Positions 23,944-34,193 of a stretch of DNA of 64,000 nt are shown here, piece by piece. The DNA lies in the NCBI GenBank assembly GCA_029339505.1, contig JAQISU010000189.1:992001-1056000 (forward strand), given 5' to 3'. Source of the DNA: Unio delphinus. Taxonomy: Eukaryota > Mollusca > Bivalvia > Unionida > Unionidae. Under the pieces are notes generated by a model. The model ran no database searches. It was not told the DNA's origin and saw only the letters and a list, made by a program, of their open reading frames with translations. Position numbers and translations under genes: made by a program. Positions within the stretch are counted from its first letter, which is position 1. Every line of letters begins with the position of its first letter.

Positions 23944-24763
23944 TTAGTCGTTACTTAGATCCACCACAGGTTCTACATACCATCTTATTGGTGTTCTAAC
24001 TACAGTATCATCAATGGGTTTTATGATGAACTCTTCAAGTTTACCCTTGTCGATGAACACTTATACTATATTATTAGTTCCGATTGCACCCGAAGGTCTT
24101 TTATTAATATTAAATATATGTGTAGAAACAATTGTAAATCGATAAACCCCTTTGATGAGAGCGTTAATATCTATTCCGATCTCAAATCTCTATCATCCTT
24201 TACCGAATCAATTGCCCCCCGTCGAACCGTGTACACGTTATTTATAATAGATGGTCCCCTGTGAGGAATTTTTACTTTGTGAACAACTTCCATTATTCTC
24301 GGTAAATCATGTTTGATAATATCGATAGTCTTTTTAAGATCATCAAGAACTCTCTTAATTTCTGGTAGTTTTGTTTCAATTTTATCTATCGCGGATCCAC
24401 AAAATTTATCAACTAAATTTTTACGAAAGTTTGTAAACTGTTTTACATGTTCGTCATATTTGGATTGAAGTTCTGTTAACTTATTAATATCAGTTTTTAT
24501 CATTGTAATCTGCGGTTCAGTTACCGGTGGATCTAAAAAAATTGTTTAGAGAGACTAATTTTTTTAGATCCTCGGCGAAAACTTATAACATCATCGACGG
24601 ATTTTTGTAACCCCGTAAACGAATTTATTTCATCACGTATTTTTTCTAATTCCGTTATATCTGTTTTCGATGAGATAGCTCTGTTGATAAGTCTTTTCAC
24701 TTCTCCGATGGTAACACTCTCTTCGGACGGACGCGATAATGATCTTCCCCAAATATCTGCCAT
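23944..24763 (-). pseudogene. WGRSL-start coiled-coil virion protein
   Basis: Opens 'MADIWGRSLSRPSEESVTIG', continues with an acidic/basic helical region (24533-24763). After a frameshift near 24520 there is a long coiled coil (24171-24503, 'KLTELQSKYDEHVKQFTNF'), then after another shift a beta-rich C-terminal domain ('ALIKGVYRFTIVS', 'IRWYVEPVVDLSND'). Element 2 has the same three parts (55151-56031). The WGRSL opening is one I associate with Polinton/adintovirus minor virion proteins; a fibre-like role (coiled shaft plus beta head) is inference. One in-frame stop lies near 24063. Confidence 0.6.
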
Positions 24764-24766
24764 GAG

Positions 24767-25181
24767 TTATATATTACTTTTTCTCTTTAAAAGGTTATTT
24801 GTTGTATATTCGTGGACGACTTTGTGAGGTAACTTAGATGATGTCGAAACCGCCGTTAACATGTTAAGGTCCTCTCGTCCACAGATTAATGTCTGTGTGG
24901 GTAACGTTGAATACCAAACAGGAATTGTATTCAATTTAGATATATATTTAAGAAACTCATTTCGCGGAGGTAATCCATACGAATCAAAATAAATAATTGA
25001 CCTAAGGGTAATCAATTAACCAACCCAATGTGTTCCAGGTCCAGTGTTATCATCAAGATTAATTATACCGGTTTCAGGAATATATGGCTGTGTTGGTAAT
25101 TGATCTTTCATAAATACACCTCTGAAATGTGTTATTGGGAGTTTTTTTTTTTACCGCGTTGATCAAATCAAAATTTGACAT
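24767..25181 (-). pseudogene. adenain-like cysteine protease
   Basis: Processes virion precursor proteins during maturation. Starts 'MSNFDLINAVKK'. A shift in an A-run near 25145 leads into 'HFRGVFMKDQLPTQP', the catalytic His in 'GPGTHWVG', the acidic residue in 'IIYFDSYGLPP', and the Cys in 'LICGREDLNML', the order and spacing of adenovirus-type proteases (C5). One in-frame stop follows the His motif, and the usual aromatic after 'HWV' is altered. Element 2 has the same motifs (54719-55149). About 138 codons, shorter than adenovirus protease (about 204) but typical for Polinton versions. Confidence 0.88.
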
Positions 25182-25194
25182 CAGTGATATTACT

Positions 25195-25666
25195 TTAGAA
25201 GCATTTTTTGAATGGACCTATGAAACCTCCTTGTTGAGTCATTAGTCCACTTCCGTAATGACTTGTGTATCGGCTCCCTGGTAATCTGAACCTCTTTCCC
25301 TTTTTTATATCCGTTTTCAGAACTTTTACCTATAAGATTACTACCAACAGCTCCAGCAGCACCTAATCCAAGAGCTTTAAGAGCAGGGATAGCTAGTAGA
25401 GCTAGTGCAGCTAGAGGGAATATTCCATCGGATTTTATCATATTGTTGATTGCAGCCTGTGAAAAAGTCAACTAAACTCCTGTACCTGCAGATTTAGCTT
25501 TGTTGAAATGATTAAATTGAGTTTTTGTCAATGATAATTTATTTGGTCCGTCTGTCATCTGTTCACTCTTCAAATTTATCTTTGTGCCACACGTAACAGA
25601 TTTGTTTGATTATAGTTTCCTTATTTGACCAGGGGTCAATGTGACATTAACATGAATGTACGACAT
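25195..25666 (-). pseudogene. adenovirus pX (core mu)-like protein
   Basis: Starts 'MSYIHVNVTLTPGQIRKL'. It contains a second 'LSLTKTQFNHFNKAK' unit, then the hydrophobic segment 'SDGIFPLAALALLAIPALKA', closely resembling the GGILPLLIPLIAA segment of adenovirus pX, followed by a lysine-rich stretch and, in a shifted frame, glycine-rich 'HYGSGLMTQQGGFIGPF'. The gene keeps the LTPxQ repeat plus hydrophobic plus GSGL layout seen in Polintons/adintoviruses. Likely a DNA-condensing or membrane-active core protein cleaved by the protease encoded next door. Two in-frame stops and one shift. Element 2 homologue: 54243-54704. Confidence 0.8.
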
Positions 25667-25717
25667 TTTATTTAGATAGTATATCATCTAATTGTTCCAT
25701 TGGGAAACGCTAGCTTT

Positions 25718-26787
25718 TCAATTACATATGTTTCCGCCATCACCCTCTAATATCATAGATTTATCACTAAGAATAACAGCTATCGCTCTAAATCCTCTGC
25801 CGGGAGGAGCCCCCACACGAGCTTGAAATTTCACATCTGCGACTGAATGTTTAGATAAATCAAGATGTTGCAATGAAAAATAATAAATCGGGTACAGATT
25901 TGTGAAATCCAATTGTGATATTTGGAGTCAAGTATCGATGTTTTGATCACGACCCATATAAGACCACAAACGATGATACACTCTACCTATTTGATTATTA
26001 TCGTAACTGATAATAAGAGTTTCAACTGGTTCCTGCTGATTGCTTACTCGTAATGATACATGACTAACACCACATTTATCAAATACCATAGGATTATGAT
26101 ACTGTAAATTATCACCAGTTCCTGCTGCTAAAGCGCTTGGTTGAGTTGCTGCTGCATTTGTATGTGCTCGATCTAAATCTTGTAGCGCAACAAAAACATG
26201 TCTTGGCGCTGATGTGTTTTTTGATTGCGCTATCTGCCAAGTAAATTCACCAGCGACATTACTAGTTGTGGTAACGGTTGTAACTTTAGACCATGATAAT
26301 AGCAATTTTCCTCCATGATCCATAAAAGATAACAACCGAGCTTCAACAGACAACGATGGGGTCATAAATGGCATCCACAAAGTCAATTTTGATAGGTTTA
26401 CTTTACCATGAGCAGCAGGATGATCATCGTGCGAAAGAGCATAATCATCGTTTTGTCTTCAATCAAGCAACACAGTATGACTGGCTCCAAAGATAGCTTT
26501 CTGATATCCCTACAAAATCCAAATAAATGTAACAACGGGATCACACATGAAATCTACCATTGTTATATAACATTAGTTTTCGCGATGCAAAACCTGGATT
26601 ATAATTAGTAGTTTTTTTTTAATAATCATATTCTCAACATCGACATCAGCGGCTCCAGCATTATTCTTTGGTCGTCTTACATCAAATTCAATGTGATTAG
26701 GGTTGTCGGTGATATCCTTCGCGAACATCATTGAATGACCCGCAGATTTAATAAAATCATCAGAATATCTATCTCATATTTGAACAT
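25718..26787 (-). pseudogene. double-jelly-roll major capsid protein with internal deletion
   Basis: Forms the capsid shell. The second jelly roll is intact from 'LTLWMPFMTPSLSVEARLLS' (26386) through 'APRHVFVALQDLDRA', 'FDKCGVSHVSLRVSN' and 'YHRLWSYMGRDQNID', with one stop at about 25928, to 'AVILSDKSMILEGDGG'. The start codon (26787) and first three residues match element 2, but they join directly to the residue-120 region ('DDFIKSAGHSMMFAKD'), so about 360 bp of the first jelly roll is deleted. The family (PRHVFVALQ / WxMPxxTPS signatures) is that of the DJR-like proteins annotated in invertebrate genomes. Frameshifts near 26600 and 26430. Confidence 0.88.
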
Positions 26788-26802
26788 TTTATTATATAAT
26801 CG
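26788..26802 (-). promoter_or_regulatory. TATA-like element upstream of capsid gene (element 1)
   Basis: On the minus strand ATTATATAATAAA directly precedes the ATG. Element 2 has the identical TTATATAATAAAATG at 52777-52791 although flanking DNA has diverged. Confidence 0.5.
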
Positions 26803-26812
26803 TCGATCTAAA

Positions 26813-27203
26813 TCATAGTCTTCTCATACCAGAACCAGAAACAGATTGTAACCTTTGTTTTACTATTTTATTAACTACCCTACTTAACTGAGGTGGCATA
26901 TGATTAGTAGATGGTAATCTTCCACCCACTAATTTCTTAAGTTTTTTTCTTTGCGGTATCAAATGTGTCAATAGCAAGATTACCAACCCTGTTACCGATC
27001 TCACCACCAACCTTATTACTGAGAGCTCCGATAGCTTTTGACGCTAGTTCTTTACCGATCGGCATAATCTTTGGAGCAACTTTAGTAAAAAGTCCAGTAA
27101 CAACGTCACCTAATCCATCACCATAAACAACTTTATACACTAGTAATCGTGAGTTTAAAACGTGAACTGGTCTTGCTATGCTCATACTACGATGTACTAT
27201 CAT
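26813..27203 (-). pseudogene. GDGL-motif minor virion protein
   Basis: Starts 'MIVHRSMSIARPVHVLNSRL', then 'YKVVYGDGLGDVVTGLF', an amphipathic alanine/glycine-rich region, and after a frameshift near 26940 a basic tail ending 'LQSVSGSGMRRL'. The element 2 homologue (52271-52753, intact, 160 aa) shows the same layout with 'YRAYYGDGLCNTIAGLF'. A small basic, partly amphipathic protein directly upstream of the capsid gene is a feature of Polintons; it resembles adenovirus core/minor proteins in character only. Function unknown. Confidence 0.65.
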
Positions 27204-27208
27204 TTTAT

Positions 27209-28127
27209 TTAAATGCTGTTTATATAATCGGATGACAAATCGTCAGTAAGTTCATCAAAAAAAATATGATATTGTCCAATATCGCGTTGACAAATGTCTG
27301 CCGGAGAATTATTTTCAGCTCGTTTCCCCCGATGAGAACTTTCAATAGTTATATATCATTGAGGATACGTAGTGAACACGGTTCGATAGTACCACCATGA
27401 TATCCCTCCCACGATTTTTCAGGTATACTTTGCATAGGATCAACTTCAGCTTTTATTTCTATTTCATCTGGTAATCGTTCCTCATATGGCGGTGGTAAAA
27501 CTCCTTCTAAAACATATATTCTTTCCTTATATTTAGCAAATCTTGGATCTGTTTTTTTTCTCCGCCATATTTTACCAAATATCTTTTTTTATAAGTTTTT
27601 TCAAAAGAATTTATAAGTCGGTTATGTACAGTTTTATATATTTTGATTTATTTCGAAAATTCTTATGAGCAAAATCGGCTAAATCTTCCTCTGTAGAAAT
27701 ATCTTTAATATCATCAAACATTTTTGTTTACAAATATATCTTCCCTGTTTTTGAACATCTACTAGTTTGGATTGTGCTGCTACTACATCACCCTAAAGAG
27801 TTTTTAAAGACTCTCTAATTTGTCTAGTTCTTTTTTGTAATTTTCCAGTATCTGTACCAATCTTCATAGTATCTGTAATAATCTTTGTAGCTTCTGCCCC
27901 AATCTTATCAGTTCCTGTACCAACTTTTTTAGTAGCGGTTACAACCTTTTCAGTTGCTGTAATTATCGGCTTAAATAATTGTTCAGTATCGGTAGTAAAA
28001 TCTAATTTTTGTTGTTGTCGAGCTTGTAATTATCTCTGAAAGAATCTCTTATCGGTAGAAATTTCTTGATCGCAGCCAACCGTTCTCTAGTTAATATAGT
28101 TATTTGTGCTTCTCCAACGTTTGCCAT
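27209..28127 (-). pseudogene. coiled-coil virion protein with PPxY-like motif
   Basis: First gene inside the right inverted repeat. Starts 'MANVGEAQITILTRERLAAI' with 'KKFLPIRDSFRD', conserved in element 2 ('AAIKKFIPIRDSVRE'). A repetitive thr/lys/gly helical region ('TKKVGTGTDKIGAEATKIIT') follows, then 'GVLPPPYEERLPDEIEI' with a PPPY motif, then 'AENNSPADICQRDIG' and an acidic end. Element 2 has 'PSPPYLSQLPEEM' and 'AENNSPEIINEAPDICRQ' at the same places. Adenovirus protein VI carries a PPxY motif that recruits host ubiquitin ligases; a similar role here is inference. At least five frameshifts. Confidence 0.6.
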
Positions 28128-28165
28128 GATATATAACAATTATATCGTTAATTTATTTAACAATT

Positions 28166-28297
28166 TCATTACCACGTTTGTAAACCTGTTGTTTCCATCG
28201 TCGCAAACCTTCCGTTGGTCAAGAACACGGTAATGAAATAACCTTCCATTGGTCGAAAACACGCCTGCAAAAATGGTGGGCAAACATACATTGCTGC
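28166..28297 (-). repeat. right terminal inverted repeat of element 1
   Basis: Reverse complement begins GCAGCAATGTATG and matches 13601-13746 over its length, with a few substitutions and small length differences. Confidence 0.85.
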
Positions 28298-28303
28298 TAA
28301 TGT
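28298..28303. repeat. right target-site duplication of element 1
   Basis: TAATGT directly after ...TTGCTGC, equal to the hexamer at 13595-13600. Confidence 0.75.
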
Positions 28304-29914
28304 ATCTGCTGACAGTGTAAAGTGTTCAAAGCTTATACATTATAATTAGATTGGGCCATGTCTACCTGTCCCTGTTGTTATTTTCTGTGTTTATGAAACA
28401 AATATAAGTTCTTTATTTTAGATCAAAATGTTTCTTTAAGAGTTGAATTGGTACATGCTAACTAGTGCATTGACCTTTGACCTTACTAATACACAATATG
28501 ACATAATGTGATTTATCCCATATAACCAAAGTGAAGTTAGAAGAGCTAATATGAATAAGACACAACTCGTAGTTAAAAGGATTCATACTAAAGCAAAAGT
28601 ATGAAAACAAGAGTTCAAACAGCTCAGTAACATATCTATACACCATCATACAGAACATAGCTTAGTACTTCATACAATTGTATTTCACAAGCGAGACTAA
28701 GTACATGTGTTACTTATACAGTCCCGAGCTATTTCACAGATTATTGGAAAAATTAAGGTTTGCTATAGGTATAACGGTACCAATTGCGTAAGTCCAGGAG
28801 GGTGAAGGTTAAGGTGTAGGGAACCTTGCATTCAGAAATAAACAACAACGCTAGCTATGATTGGTGAATTATGTAATAGTTTTACTTTCTCTTAGGCTAA
28901 AATAAAGATGTTTGAAGGCAGTCTAATCACAACATAATTTTCCAGATGACGACATCTTAACATTGAAAAGATTGCTTAAAAATAATATTTTTTTGCCATT
29001 TTATCATCAAAATGCTGAATAAAATGCTGAATAAATCGGTGTTGTTTTTCCAAACACAATTATAAATGTAAAACTACTGTTTCAGCATCTGTATGTCTAT
29101 GACAAACATTTTGGTCCGTCGTTAGAATGATCTGGATGAATAGTGCAAGTATTTTATTTTCATAAAAGTTTTCGCAAACCTTTGTGCAAGTTATGATATC
29201 AGTAAATTAACATGGTATTACAATATGATTAAAGGAAGTCGCCCATATTGTTTATATATTACATTACTGTATTGAAGAACAAAGTCAGAAAAGTAATAGC
29301 AGTTTTGTATTTTGACTATAGCAAGAGTTCATGACATAACTATTAGAAGGTTTTAAGTTGTGTAATTGCCATTTTAGAAACAATTGCTGTAAATATTTTT
29401 GAAAAAAACATTGAGGTATTATAGTATGGTCTCTCGTATTAAAACAACCATACTACTTAAACATCGAACTTCTTATTGTAATAAACTTAAGTTCTAAACA
29501 TAAAATTCCAATTGGCACTCTGATATGTTCTGTTGAATACTGTCTGTTATCAAGATTTAAAAACATATTCAAATCCATACAGCATATGATGTTCCCAACC
29601 ATTATTTATGTTTAAATTGTGTTAAAGTGGCATATAGAACTAACGTCTTAATACATTATGTTGATTATATCTTAACAAAAGAAGAATTTTGCTGACTAGT
29701 TTCCGTTTTAACATATTAAACATGAATATACTTTCAATTTAGTCTCCACATTTGCGATGTTTGATGAGGAAATTGTGATACGCAATGCAAAGAATGGTAT
29801 CGTAGCTAACAAAGTAAGTGACATGATTTACTTGTTACATATTTGTGTCTATCACATCTAAAAGCAATTTTTTGTACAAAGGTTGGCAGACAATCTCGAA
29901 CCGAGTACTATCAG
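28304..29914. other. host non-coding DNA, no gene seen
   Basis: AT-rich DNA right of element 1. Open frames are short and without motif. Confidence 0.4.
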
Positions 29915-30390
29915 CCTAGCGTGAGAAAGAAAAATAGAACAAGATTTTTGCCACATTGAAAATGAGAGGAAACGAGTTCAAAGGTATGATGTTCCAATTA
30001 ATAAGTGGTCCAAACAATGGCCATCAATCTCAACGAAATAAAGTTCGCGATGCCGGTACAAGAACATCGAGAGCGCAAACGAGTTCAAGACAAGCAAAAC
30101 AATCAGAACCTAACGTGAGAGAAAGTAATAGAACAAGGGTTGTACCTACATTGAAAATGACAGAAAACGAGTTCAAGACAAGCAGAACCTACTGTGAGAG
30201 AATGAAACAGAACAAGGGTTGTGCCTACATTGAACATAAGAGAAAATGAGTTCAAAGAGATAATGTTCCTACCGCAGAGGGGCCATAGAATGATCTGCAA
30301 TTCCAACGGAATAAAACACGCTGGTACAAGAACATCGAGAACACAAACGAGTTCAAGACAAGCAGAACACTCAGAACCAGTTGATAAAGA
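29915..30390 (+). repeat. complex tandem repeat
   Basis: A unit reading about 'GTGAGAGAAAGTAATAGAAC' ... 'CTACATTGAAAATGA' ... 'AACGAGTTCAA' occurs three times (from about 29920, 30114 and 30195). An 'AGAACATCGAGA' ... 'ACGAGTTCAAGACAAGCA' unit occurs twice (30060, 30329). Open frames through it (29956-30249, 30221-30544) follow from the repeat and show no domain. Confidence 0.65.
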
Positions 30391-30943
30391 TAGTACTGCA
30401 TTGATTGTCAAATTGCCTGGACAAAATAGTCCCTCTTTTAAAAGTACAATTACTATAGAATGTAATCTAGCTAGGGTATACATATATAATTCTGATGTTG
30501 AAATAACCGATAAAGATAGGCATAATCAATCTCAAAACTGTTAATGGTAATTCAGACTTATTGACAAGTTACCGACTAATCGTGTTGGAAGAAGTTATTT
30601 AGTTCTGAGGTCTCTGACATTAAAATTTGAAAATGTTAACGTCTTTCACTGAAAAACATATTTTCCACTGAATTTTACCACAATAAATAAAAGTCGTGTG
30701 AATTAATTACAATAACCAGCGTTGTTCAAACACTGTGCTCAAGAAACAGTATAGAACAATGTTCATTATGATTTTAAGGAGTTGATGTTTTTTTTTTTAT
30801 TTCAGGATCCACGTCAAGTTAATTACATTTTTCTTTCACCCATCTTCTCTTAGGATGATCTTAACAACAATTTAAAAAATCCCTAGTCAAGATATGTATA
30901 TTCAATAAATGATTATTCGCACACATAACAGAAAAATATATTC

Positions 30944-32428
30944 TCACTTAATTTCCAAATTATCCATGGAGTCATTAGTTTTCGGGAAAGATGCAGGTGG
31001 TTTAACTTCCTTTTGGACAATATGAAAACTAACAGAGTCGTGTGTAATGACACCATACAGAGAGGCAGAGGCGTCTAGACATGCGGCCAAGGGAATACTT
31101 AGCACTGTCCACAGGATAAACAGAACCTTGCGGAGAAGTCCGTACTTCCGTATGCTGATCGACTTAATGCTGCCAAAAATGAAGAGAAAGATCATCAGTC
31201 CACCCATACTTCCAGCAATGACGTTACGAGCGAGCGACATAGGGATGGGGAAGACAAAATGAGCGGGTAAGTTCAGAATATTCCCAAATAACAATAGCCA
31301 TCCAAGATCGGTAGGAATCAACCATATTTTGCACTTGAGTGGAATTTCAGAGCTCAAAAGCGTGTACATGTGACCAACAAACCATCGTTTCCGCTGTTTG
31401 ATGTAATCTACGAGAGAAAACGGACTCTTTTCCCACATTTCACCTTCAACAAAGTTAAATTTGTATCCCAGTTTCCACGCTGTCAGAGCAAATACCACAT
31501 CTTCAGCAATACTTCCACGGGGTCCGAAATCGAAACCAATTTTCTTCTCCACGGACACCTTGACTATAATATAAGATCCTTTAAATCCAAAAGCTGGACA
31601 ATTTAGTCTTTTGAAGCAAAATCTCATCATACCAAAGTCTACAGATACTCGGACACTATCCAATAGAGTTGTCCACCAGTTAACGACCTCTTCATTTGCG
31701 TACGTGATGACCCCCTGCCCGATCGAACCAAGCTCCTGGCCAGCAAAGTTTGCCAACCCAATTACAGAGCCCTTGGTCAGAATTGTCTCTTCGTCCAGGT
31801 GGACAATCCAATCATCATCAGACAAAATGTTTATTTCACTCTGTAGACAATATTGGAGCGCTCGTGCCTTGAACATCGATTTGTTGCGCGTGACATATGT
31901 CTCAGGAACCACCAGCTCGTGTATAAAGGCAGATTTAGGAAGATTTAGAGGTTTATCTGTGACAACTTCGAACCGGAAATGATCTAACCCAGCTTTGTAG
32001 CAAACCTCAATGTTCCTCTTTACGTTGGAGTTTACCAGGTCAGGAAAAAGACCACGAGTCACAACTCGAAAACATAAAAAGGGTATATTAATCTTAGGAA
32101 CTTGCAATTTTGGTGCTGTCGGCCAGAGATTCCTTGTGACTAGTCCAAGAATATTAGTAACAGCGAATGGTATTGAGAGGTAGGTTATCGAACGCAGGAA
32201 ATACAGAATGACACAGACTCTGGAACTATACCACTCCGTTGGAGTCAAATGACTCTGATCTCGATTTGTACTGAGTACGACCCAATTGACGAAGACTATG
32301 CAGATGATGAGTAAAATGATACTGAGGACGTGCTGGAAGATGGACAGCATGTGCTCTATGACGATGTGTTTCGCTGCAGCTCTCAACCTCTGCAGCGCAT
32401 AAGCTCCCGCAGCTCGCAAGATGGACAT
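30944..32428 (-). CDS. egh: egghead-like beta-1,4-mannosyltransferase (GT2), intact
   Basis: 494 codons from the first ATG (32428), intact. Two N-terminal hydrophobic helices ('VLSIILLIICIVFVNWVVLS', then near residue 95) precede a glycosyltransferase family 2 domain: 'CFRVVTRGLFPDLV', 'FRFEVVTDKPLNLP', 'MFKARALQYCL', 'DDDWIVHLDEETIL', 'GQGVITYANEEVVNWWTTL', 'GSIAEDVVFAL', 'FVEGEMWEKSPFSL' and the QxxRW motif 'IKQRKRWFVG'. Four more hydrophobic stretches follow. This layout is that of Drosophila egh / C. elegans BRE-3, which add mannose to glucosylceramide in arthroseries glycolipid synthesis at the Golgi/ER. Length fits (about 450-500). Just upstream (32437-32453) is a polypyrimidine tract plus CAG, a likely splice acceptor in the 5' UTR. 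It may be one of several paralogues. Confidence 0.9.
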   Translation of the reverse strand: MSILRAAGAYALQRLRAAAKHIVIEHMLSIFQHVLSIILLIICIVFVNWVVLSTNRDQSHLTPTEWYSSRVCVILYFLRSITYLSIPFAVTNILGLVTRNLWPTAPKLQVPKINIPFLCFRVVTRGLFPDLVNSNVKRNIEVCYKAGLDHFRFEVVTDKPLNLPKSAFIHELVVPETYVTRNKSMFKARALQYCLQSEINILSDDDWIVHLDEETILTKGSVIGLANFAGQELGSIGQGVITYANEEVVNWWTTLLDSVRVSVDFGMMRFCFKRLNCPAFGFKGSYIIVKVSVEKKIGFDFGPRGSIAEDVVFALTAWKLGYKFNFVEGEMWEKSPFSLVDYIKQRKRWFVGHMYTLLSSEIPLKCKIWLIPTDLGWLLLFGNILNLPAHFVFPIPMSLARNVIAGSMGGLMIFLFIFGSIKSISIRKYGLLRKVLFILWTVLSIPLAACLDASASLYGVITHDSVSFHIVQKEVKPPASFPKTNDSMDNLEIK

Positions 32429-32436
32429 TCTGGTGT

Positions 32437-32453
32437 ACAATCACTCTGAAATT
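32437..32453 (-). promoter_or_regulatory. probable splice acceptor upstream of egh-like coding exon
   Basis: The minus strand reads TTTAATTTTAATTTCAG then AGTG, a pyrimidine-rich tract with terminal CAG, 8 bases before the first codons. It would place the whole coding region in one exon with the 5' UTR split. Confidence 0.45.
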
Positions 32454-33426
32454 AAAATTAAAATTTAAAAACTGTATTATACAATCATTGACTATGGATT
32501 CATACAAATTCATTATTCTATAGAAACAAAACCTTAGCGAGTTTCTGATTGTGTATATTTTAATTTTTGTTATTGTCCTCACAAATTTGCCACGTAGATT
32601 TGTAATAATTCAATTTGAGAAAATATTATGCTTCCTATTCATATTGTTAATTACACTAGTAATTAACCAAACAACTAGTATAAGCGGTTTCTTAGAGGAA
32701 TTGACTGAAGCCTTATGTATATATCCTAAGACAAGCTTTCTGACCAAGACCTTTGAACATTTTACGTACGTTAACATGGATGTTGCCCTATGCATTTATA
32801 TGGGCGTCTAAATAATGACCTTCCAAGGGAATATGGGTGTATAAGAATCCAAATGCTTGCCACTTAAAGATATCTAGAATCAACATCTCAAAATTAACAC
32901 TCATTACTGAAAAAAATCATGGGCAAGATTGATACTATATCTGTCTGCAAAATTATAATGGTCGAGTTTTAGTATATTTCTTTATGTAACAAACTGGTCA
33001 CGTTTGAATGTTTTATATGGTGTAATACAGTCAAACCTGTACATATAGAGTGTAAAAGGAACCAACTAAAATGCAGTCTTTCAAGAAATGACATCTGAAT
33101 ATACAGGTGATATACAATGTACTCTGAATATACAGGTGAGATACAATGTAATCTAAATATACAGATGAGATATATGCACATTGACTCAGAAGAGAAAATG
33201 ATGAGCAGGCGAACAAAAGGAAAGAAAATAAACATTTAGAGGATGAATGTATGGTCTATATATCATCATTTAGGTACTGGAAATACGAAAAAAGATATAC
33301 AGTCAATGTAATTCGGTGTAGATATTCCATTACATTAAATTGGTGAGATAAGGATATTTGAAATTGTTCGGAAACAAAATAAATAACACATGCGTCGCTA
33401 ATAAGAATTGGCCCATTTTCGCAGTA
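32454..33426. other. host DNA with a short tandem repeat
   Basis: Non-coding. Three copies of a ~31-bp unit 'TGAATATACAGGTGAGATAC' lie at about 33095-33172. Confidence 0.5.
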
Positions 33427-34193
33427 CATGTGTTACGTGCTTAGGCTCGAATAAGCAGCAACACAGAAAGAGTGAAAACTAACAAGCTTGTAAAACTTTA
33501 ACAAACAATTTATTAAGTACAAATATTTTCATAAAAGAAAATAAATAAACTTACGGTTTTAGAGAATCAAGTCCAAAAATAATTCAAATAATTCACAATA
33601 TAATCCACTAATGTAATTGGATTGTCCTGATAAATAAATGTCCTAATAGTTCCCGGTTCGAATCTTAACGATGTAATCCAATATGTCACGTGATTAAGTC
33701 AATTGTAATTTTATAATAATAATCCAAATGAGCACAAGTAATTTCTAGATAAATAACACAACAATTCCTTTTGATTCCAAACGAATAATTTACACTCAAA
33801 AAATAAGACACACATATTCGATAGCCCAGACTAACTACCGGCTGTGGTCTCCCAGAATAATAATTTATATACCTGTTCTCGTAAACAAAAAGGTGTCACG
33901 TGATTTTTCAGATCACAAAACAAGGCTACATCTTAAAAAACACGTACGCACGGAATGATCCAGATGAGAATCAGCCACATCTCATCCCAAAGAACTAAAA
34001 ATAAAAAGATGTCCTTGGAAAACAACCAATCATTTCTAAGGCCTGTTTATCACTCTGAAGCAAGGTTTACAAGAAAAGCAGAGGTCATAGAGATTTTCTA
34101 GAATAATCTCCCAATTAATGAATTTTAAACCCAAAAATGACAAATTTGAATTTGACAATTATAAATAAATTATTTAAATCAAATATACATAAC
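33427..34193. mobile_element. solo LTR-like element, copy 1
   Basis: Bounded by TGTTACGTGCTTAGGC and ATATACATAACA (TG...CA), with CATG on both sides as a 4-bp duplication. Homologous to 59805-60500 and, lacking its 5' part, to 41577-42215; all share 'GATAAATAAATGTCCTA' or similar, 'TTCCCGGTTCGAATC' and 'ATCACTCTGAAGCAAGGT'-type blocks. No internal protein is seen, so a solo LTR is the simplest reading. Confidence 0.65.

Larger units (their letters stand above)
13601..28297. mobile_element. element 1: complete Polinton/adintovirus-like endogenous virus
   Basis: A 14.7-kb unit bounded by terminal inverted repeats (13601-13746 and 28166-28297) and a target-site duplication. Gene content is the Polinton/adintovirus set: packaging ATPase, phospholipase A2, rve integrase, family B DNA polymerase, double-jelly-roll capsid protein, adenain-like protease, pX-like protein and minor virion proteins. 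Almost all ORFs carry stops or frameshifts and the capsid gene has a large internal deletion, so it is a defective provirus. The order from the left is ATPase(-), PLA2(+), integrase(+), polymerase-helicase(-), zinc finger(+), HNH(+), orphan(+), HTH(-), then the morphogenesis cluster, all minus and transcribed towards the centre of the element. Confidence 0.9.

Noticed and set aside
30103..30544. 126- and 107-codon frames in opposite strands
   Set aside because: Both run through a tandem repeat, and the opposing frames arise from repeat periodicity.
31047..31982. Plus-strand ORFs of 71, 78 and 123 codons
   Set aside because: They are antisense shadows of the egh-like gene.
33095..33172. Possible CRISPR-like short repeats
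   Set aside because: Contiguous 31-bp tandem units without spacers, in an animal genome.
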